Part shown: positions 60,182 through 64,000 of the stretch, piece after piece
How positions within the stretch are numbered: position 1 is the first letter of the stretch
How the letters are laid out: the number at the start of each line of letters is the position of its first letter
From: a virus
Length of the DNA stretch: 64,000 nucleotides
IMG/VR virus record: IMGVR_UViG_3300024289_000033
Span: 1-64,000 of that record
Strand: one strand, 5' to 3'
Made by a program: the position numbers and the translations under genes
The notes under the pieces: generated by a model
Told to the model about the DNA's origin: nothing
Database searches by the model: none
What the model saw: only the letters and a program-made list of their open reading frames with translations

Positions 60182-60293
60182 TCTTTTCTTGTGCTTTTGA
60201 TTGATTATAAGTCTTTGCTGTCGGTCTGTAAAGTCCTGGCCATGTATCTCTAATGATTTCTGCGAGTTTGTATGGTGTTGTGGAAGTTATCAT
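60174..60293 (-). CDS. Small protein, 39 residues (hypothetical)
   Basis: MITSTTPYKLAEIIRDTWPG, continuing LYRPTAKTYNQSKAQEKNV from ATG at 60293, with stop overlapping the next start by 8 nt. The frame is also open upstream to about 60370, so a longer form from a non-ATG start is possible. Unknown function. Confidence 0.5.
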   Translation of the reverse strand: MITSTTPYKLAEIIRDTWPGLYRPTAKTYNQSKAQEKNV

Positions 60294-60369
60294 AAGTCTT
60301 GCATAACAGATAATATAAACATTATGATTCCAAAGAGTTGGAATAGTATGAGAATAAGAAGCATAAAAA

Positions 60370-60390
60370 AAGGAGTTCAGAGAACTCCTT
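60370..60390 (-). terminator. Rho-independent terminator of psbD
   Basis: A perfect 9-bp stem (AAGGAGTTC / GAACTCCTT), 3-nt loop and seven T on the minus strand, 10 nt after the psbD stop. Confidence 0.9.
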
Positions 60391-60400
60391 GTATTTATTT

Positions 60401-61462
60401 TTAGAGTGCGTTTCCTCGCGGCAGAACCTCTTCTGGGAACACAAAGTTCTCATGAGGTTGATCGACTGGTGCCATCCAAGCGCGAAGACCTTCATTTAAA
60501 AGAATATTCTTTGTATAGAAGGTTTCGAACTCAGGATCTTCTGCTGCTCTAACTTCCTGACTAACAAAGTCGTAAGCACGAAGATTGAGAGCAAGACCGA
60601 TAATCCCGATAGAAGATGTCCAGAGACCCATGACGGGAACAAAGAGCATAAAGAAATGTAGCCAACGCTTATTGCTAAAAGCAATGCCGAAGATTTGAGA
60701 CCAAAATCTGTTCGCAGTGACCATACTATAAGTCTCTTCCTCTTGCGTGGGTTCAAAAGCTTTAAAAGTGTTTGCTTGATCGCCATCTTCAAAAAGCGTG
60801 TTTTCTACGGTAGCACCATGAATTGCACAAAGTAGTGCTCCGCCTAGAATACCAGCAACTCCCATCATATGGAAGGGGTTGAGGGTCCAGTTGTGGAAAC
60901 CCTGAAGGAACAACAGAAACCTGAAGATAGCAGCAACACCAAATGAAGGTGCGAAGAACCAACTGGATTGTCCCAGAGGGTACATCAGGAACACGCTGAC
61001 GAACACAGCAATAGGACCAGAGAAAGCAATAGCATTGTACGGACGAATACCTACCAGACGAGCAATCTCAAACTGGCGGAGCATAAATCCAATCAGGCTG
61101 AAAGCCCCGTGGAGCGCCACAAAAGTCCATAGTCCCCCAAGTTGGCACCACCTGACGAAATCCCCTTGAGACTCAGGACCCCAAAGTAGAAGAAGAGAAT
61201 GACCCATAGCGTCAGCAGGGCTGCTGACTGCCGCTGTGAGAAAATTGCAGCCTTCAAGATAAGAAGACGCCAACCCGTGGGTATACCATCCTGTGACAAA
61301 CGAAGTGCCAGTAAGCCAGCCACCAAGCGCAAGATAAGCAGTGGGAAAAAGTAGTAGTCCAGACCAACCCACAAATACAAAGCGATCTCGTTTAAGCCAG
61401 TCATCCAGGACATCGAACCAACCTCTCTGAGAAATGGGCGGTGAAAGAGTTGAAGAAGTCAT
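60401..61462 (-). CDS. psbD: Photosystem II D2 protein
   Basis: 353 residues, full length. All D2 hallmarks are present: five transmembrane helices, Tyr161 (the YD position, offset by one), the chlorophyll- and iron-binding HxxxG..HG motifs ([26 protein letters not shown]) and the conserved [14 protein letters not shown] end. It keeps photosynthesis going during infection. A strong AGGAGG site lies upstream. It has its own terminator and a dual promoter. Confidence 0.98.
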   Translation of the reverse strand: MTSSTLSPPISQRGWFDVLDDWLKRDRFVFVGWSGLLLFPTAYLALGGWLTGTSFVTGWYTHGLASSYLEGCNFLTAAVSSPADAMGHSLLLLWGPESQGDFVRWCQLGGLWTFVALHGAFSLIGFMLRQFEIARLVGIRPYNAIAFSGPIAVFVSVFLMYPLGQSSWFFAPSFGVAAIFRFLLFLQGFHNWTLNPFHMMGVAGILGGALLCAIHGATVENTLFEDGDQANTFKAFEPTQEEETYSMVTANRFWSQIFGIAFSNKRWLHFFMLFVPVMGLWTSSIGIIGLALNLRAYDFVSQEVRAAEDPEFETFYTKNILLNEGLRAWMAPVDQPHENFVFPEEVLPRGNAL

Positions 61463-61483
61463 AGCCTCCTATATCGTTTCTCA

Positions 61484-61517
61484 TATTTATCTTAACATTG
61501 CTTAACAAAGAAGTCAA
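61484..61517 (-). promoter_or_regulatory. psbD dual promoter (sigma70-like and late)
   Basis: TTGACT (61512-61517), 17-nt spacer, TAAGAT (61489-61494) on the minus strand, overlapped by the late motif GATAAATA (61484-61491). The gene could be on in both phases. Confidence 0.65.
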
Positions 61518-61530
61518 TGAGTGTTTGTGC

Positions 61531-61653
61531 TCATCCCCAATAAATTACCGAAAGAGTGAATACGACAAACACAATGATTGTGAATCCCATCATACCTACA
61601 CCTGCCCAGATAATCCAGGGTTCCATAGGATGATGTTGATTATTATGAGACAT
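61531..61653 (-). CDS. Small membrane protein, 40 residues
   Basis: MSHNNQHHPMEPWIIWAGVG, continuing MMGFTIIVFVVFTLSVIYWG, from ATG at 61653 to TGA at 61531. It has a His-rich start and a single transmembrane helix. It overlaps the HNH gene by 11 nt and precedes psbD by 68 nt. It could be a photosystem- or membrane-associated small protein, but no family is recognised. Confidence 0.65.
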   Translation of the reverse strand: MSHNNQHHPMEPWIIWAGVGMMGFTIIVFVVFTLSVIYWG

Positions 61654-62083
61654 TGGTTTTATGCTTTTTAACATATTCTATCATATTCCTAATCAAATCA
61701 ACATCCTCATTTACATATCCAATAGTTCTATTGCAGACATTACAGAGTAGACCTCTTACCTTACCAGTTTTATGGTTATGGTCAACATAGAAAACATCTA
61801 CACCACCACCTCTACCAGATTTTCTACCTTTCGGGTCAGTAGAACCACAGACAGCACATTTATGTCCTTGTTTTTCTAGAAGATTATTATACTCTTCAAT
61901 ACCAATACCATAAACCCTTTTCAAGTTTTCATCTCTCTTTTTTATAGGGTCATAGTTTTCTTGTTGCTTTTTTACATAACATTTTTTACATTTACCATGA
62001 TGTCCATAAGGAGTTCCATTCCTTACTGTCTGGTAAAATTCTGTAAGTGGTTTTAATTCGTTGCAAATTTTACAGGTTTTCAT
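61643..62083 (-). CDS. HNH homing endonuclease (endonuclease VII type)
   Basis: 146 residues. CKICNELKPLTEFY and CKKCYVKKQ give one zinc ribbon; HKCAVCGS, then VDHNHKTGKVRGLLCNVCNRTIGYVNED is the endonuclease VII/HNH core, all metal ligands in place. In S-PM2 a related free-standing enzyme (F-CphI) lies downstream of psbA and cuts psbA at an intron insertion site. Here psbA has no intron. It has its own promoter with an inverted repeat. Confidence 0.88.
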   Translation of the reverse strand: MKTCKICNELKPLTEFYQTVRNGTPYGHHGKCKKCYVKKQQENYDPIKKRDENLKRVYGIGIEEYNNLLEKQGHKCAVCGSTDPKGRKSGRGGGVDVFYVDHNHKTGKVRGLLCNVCNRTIGYVNEDVDLIRNMIEYVKKHKTNVS

Positions 62084-62101
62084 AGTCCTTTGATTAAGTT
62101 G

Positions 62102-62139
62102 TTAAAGTTATTATAGCATAACTTTAAGTATTTAGTCAA
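62102..62139 (-). promoter_or_regulatory. Promoter of HNH gene with 10-bp inverted repeat
   Basis: TTGACT (62134-62139), 18-nt spacer and TATAAT (62110-62115) on the minus strand. A perfect 10-bp inverted repeat (TTAAAGTTAT / ATAACTTTAA, 62102-62127, 6-nt gap) spans the -10 and the spacer, as an operator would. Confidence 0.75.
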
Positions 62140-62152
62140 GTAGTCACAAAAA

Positions 62153-62174
62153 AAGACCTCTCGAAGGAGGTCTT
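62153..62174 (-). terminator. Rho-independent terminator of psbA
   Basis: An 8-bp stem (AAGACCTC / GAGGTCTT), 6-nt loop and seven T on the minus strand, 19 nt after the psbA stop. Confidence 0.9.
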
Positions 62175-62193
62175 AAAAACTATTGAGTTTTTA

Positions 62194-63273
62194 TCAACCG
62201 ATTGCAGGAGCAGTCAGAGCAACAGGAGTGTTCTGTGCAGTAGCAAGGTCCAGAGGGAAGTTATGAGCATTGCGCTCGTGCATTACCTCCATTCCCAGTC
62301 CAGCACGGTTAAGGACATCTGCCCAAGTATTGAGCACACGACCCTGACTATCCAGAATGCTCTGGTTAAAATTCAGACCGTTGAGATTAAAAGCCATCGT
62401 GCTTACACCAAGAGCAGTGAACCAGATGCCAACCACAGGCCAGGCAGCCAGGAAGAAGTGCAGCGAACGGGAGTTATTAAAGGAAGCATATTGAAAAATA
62501 AGGCGTCCGAAATAACCGTGAGCAGCAACGATGTTATAGGTCTCTTCTTCTTGACCGAACTTGTAACCATAGTTCTGTGACTCGTTCTCGGTGGTTTCAC
62601 GAACCAGCGAGGAAGTAACCAGAGAACCGTGCATAGCACTGAACAGAGAACCACCGAACACACCAGCAACTCCAAGCATATGGAAGGGGTGCATCAGGAT
62701 GTTGTGCTCTGCCTGGAACACAAGCATATAGTTGAAGGTGCCACTGATACCCAGAGGCATTGCGTCAGAGAAGGAACCCTGACCAAAAGGATACACCAAG
62801 AACACTGCACTCGCAGCAGCAACAGGTGCAGAGTAAGCAACGCAGATCCAAGGACGCATACCCAAACGGTAGGAAAGTTCCCACTCACGACCCATATAGG
62901 CATAGATGCCGATGAGGAAGTGGAACACAACCAGTTGGAAAGGTCCACCGTTGTAAAGCCACTCATCTAGGGAAGCAGCTTCCCAGATGGGGTAAAAGTG
63001 CAGTCCAATTGCGTTGGACGAAGGAATCACAGCACCAGAGATGATGTTGTTTCCGTACATCAGAGAACCAGCAACTGGTTCGCGGATGCCATCAATGTCC
63101 ACTGGGGGAGCACCGATGAATGCGATGATGAAACAAGTTGTTGCAGCAAGCAGACAAGGGATCATCAGCACACCGAACCAACCCACATAGAGGCGGTTGT
63201 CGGTTGAAGTTACCCAGTTGCAAAACTGTTCCCAAGTATTCGATTGTCGTTGTTGTGAAATTGTAGCAGTCAT
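62194..63273 (-). CDS. psbA: Photosystem II D1 protein
   Basis: 359 residues, complete and intron-less. Tyr161, His198, His215, His272, Ser264 and the Mn-cluster ligands Asp170, Glu189, His332, Glu333, His337, Asp342 and Ala344 are all in place; a 15-residue extension for CtpA follows Ala344. Residue 130 is Glu, the form linked to high-light D1. It replaces damaged host D1. The promoter combines a sigma70-like and a TATAAATA late element. Confidence 0.98.
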   Translation of the reverse strand: MTATISQQRQSNTWEQFCNWVTSTDNRLYVGWFGVLMIPCLLAATTCFIIAFIGAPPVDIDGIREPVAGSLMYGNNIISGAVIPSSNAIGLHFYPIWEAASLDEWLYNGGPFQLVVFHFLIGIYAYMGREWELSYRLGMRPWICVAYSAPVAAASAVFLVYPFGQGSFSDAMPLGISGTFNYMLVFQAEHNILMHPFHMLGVAGVFGGSLFSAMHGSLVTSSLVRETTENESQNYGYKFGQEEETYNIVAAHGYFGRLIFQYASFNNSRSLHFFLAAWPVVGIWFTALGVSTMAFNLNGLNFNQSILDSQGRVLNTWADVLNRAGLGMEVMHERNAHNFPLDLATAQNTPVALTAPAIG

Positions 63274-63439
63274 TGTTTTTAAAAGCTAAGTAGTCCATCA
63301 GGGAAATGGTGGAGATACTTATTTCCTAAACACCCTTAGTTTAGGATATGAGAGACGATTTTATACTCCCTATAGGTCTCGGTTTGCGGAGAGTTTAACA
63401 ATGTTGCAAAACATTAAAGATTCGTAACATTTGTTTACC

Positions 63440-63473
63440 TATTTATAATACACCCCTTTCAGAACTCTGTCAA
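63440..63473 (-). promoter_or_regulatory. psbA dual promoter (sigma70-like and late)
   Basis: TTGACA (63468-63473), 17-nt spacer, TATTAT (63445-63450), overlapped by an exact late promoter TATAAATA (63440-63447) on the minus strand. The leader to the ATG is about 165 nt. Confidence 0.75.
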
Positions 63474-63477
63474 GCCC

Positions 63478-64000
63478 CTATTTGGGTTTTTTCTGTGCTG
63501 CTTTGACTTTTTTATCAATATGAGGATTGCCTGTAGGAGGCATTGCCTTTGCACTCTCAGGATCTAGACGATTAAATCTATTAGCAACTTTTTTACCATC
63601 AACCAAATCTGAATGCATACCATTAACCATTTCTGGTGGTTTTTCTACTGGGAATCCTAATGGTGCTGGTTTTCCATCATAATACCCAGGAATTTTACCT
63701 AATACTTCTTCTGGAGATTTGAGTTTTTTTCTTTCTGAAATTAGTTGTCCTTTTGGTTCATAATGTGCCAGTCTAACAGGAGGTCCAGATGGAGTTGGTC
63801 CAGTATAAGGTCTTTGACCAGGATGTAATGGCTCTCCAGGAGCCCAAACAGGAGCGATTGGTGTTGTTTGAGATGGTTTTGCATCTTTTATAGATGGCCA
63901 ATTTTGAGCGATTTGAGTATCTTGATCCGAAGTAATTTCAACACCAGGTGTTTCACTACTTTCTCCAGGAGGAACTGCACCAGTTCCTGGAAATTCTGGT
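63478..64000 (-). CDS. Pro-rich phage protein (N-terminus beyond window)
   Basis: The frame is open from the right edge to TAG at 63478, 173 residues visible. The sequence is Pro-, Gly- and Lys-rich (FPGTGAVPPGESSETPG, PGEPLHPGQRPYTGPTPSGPP, LKSPEEVLGKIPGYYDGKPAPLGFPVEKPPE) and ends DKKVKAAQKKPK. Much of it looks disordered. A virion or assembly protein is possible; the family is not recognised. Confidence 0.65.
   Translation of the reverse strand, partial: PEFPGTGAVPPGESSETPGVEITSDQDTQIAQNWPSIKDAKPSQTTPIAPVWAPGEPLHPGQRPYTGPTPSGPPVRLAHYEPKGQLISERKKLKSPEEVLGKIPGYYDGKPAPLGFPVEKPPEMVNGMHSDLVDGKKVANRFNRLDPESAKAMPPTGNPHIDKKVKAAQKKPK

Noticed and set aside
62263-63207. Plus-strand frames opposite psbA (up to 113 residues)
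   Set aside because: Antisense of a highly conserved gene; no independent gene signals.
62194-63273. Group I intron in psbA
   Set aside because: psbA is a continuous 359-codon frame with all conserved residues, despite the HNH gene beside it.

Overview
The window is part of the genome of a T4-like cyanomyovirus, a marine picocyanobacterial phage. It combines T4 core genes (gp26, gp27-like, gp48, gp53, gp54, gp4, gp32, gp33, gp59) with cyanophage auxiliary genes (psbA, psbD, phoH, speD, thyX, glutaredoxin, a CP12-like gene) and T4-type late promoters (TATAAATA and variants). Almost everything lies on the minus strand; one block (about 48.6-52.0 kb) lies on the plus strand.

Layout. (1) 1-6.3 kb: tail-fibre-like virion proteins, including a collagen-like protein cut by the left edge. 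(2) 6.3-20 kb: an accessory island with four RCC1 proteins, each with exactly seven repeats, interleaved with genes that could decorate a surface: a glycosyltransferase-methyltransferase fusion, further GT-A-like proteins, a CatB-type acetyltransferase, a PAPS-type sulfotransferase, a 2OG-Fe(II) oxygenase-like protein, a Cys-rich YkgJ-like protein and a TPR/glycosyltransferase. (3) 20-31.7 kb: three very large virion proteins, one with collagen repeats and a C-terminal S74 chaperone, one with Ig-like and glycine-rich parts, one beta-helical. (4) 31.7-34 kb: small genes, a Mom-like DNA-modification gene, tRNA-Thr(UGU) and tRNA-Leu(UAA). (5) 34-48.6 kb: baseplate, hub and tail genes, including a tail protein with a peptidoglycan-hydrolase pair (a circularly permuted M23 peptidase plus an RlpA-type barrel), a CP12-like gene, and gp26 followed by a small gene reachable by a predicted -1 ribosomal frameshift. 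(6) 48.6-52 kb, plus strand: a NUMOD-type protein, gp4, gp48, gp53. (7) 52-60.3 kb: replication, recombination and late-transcription genes (gp32, DUF1825, gp59, gp33, a PD-(D/E)XK nuclease) and auxiliary metabolism. (8) 60.3-63.5 kb: the photosystem II genes psbD and psbA with an HNH endonuclease between them.

Genes are packed in long operons with ATGA or 8-17 nt overlaps. Late promoters precede structural genes. Sigma70-like promoters (TTGACA or TTGACT, 17-18 nt, TATAAT-like) precede gp32, psbA, psbD, the HNH gene, tRNA-Leu and other small genes; at psbA and psbD the two promoter types overlap. The most notable points are the frameshift signal in gp26, the permuted M23 domain, the four seven-bladed RCC1 proteins inside a sugar/sulfate/acetyl/methyl-transfer island, and a terminator whose loop holds the -35 box of the next gene.
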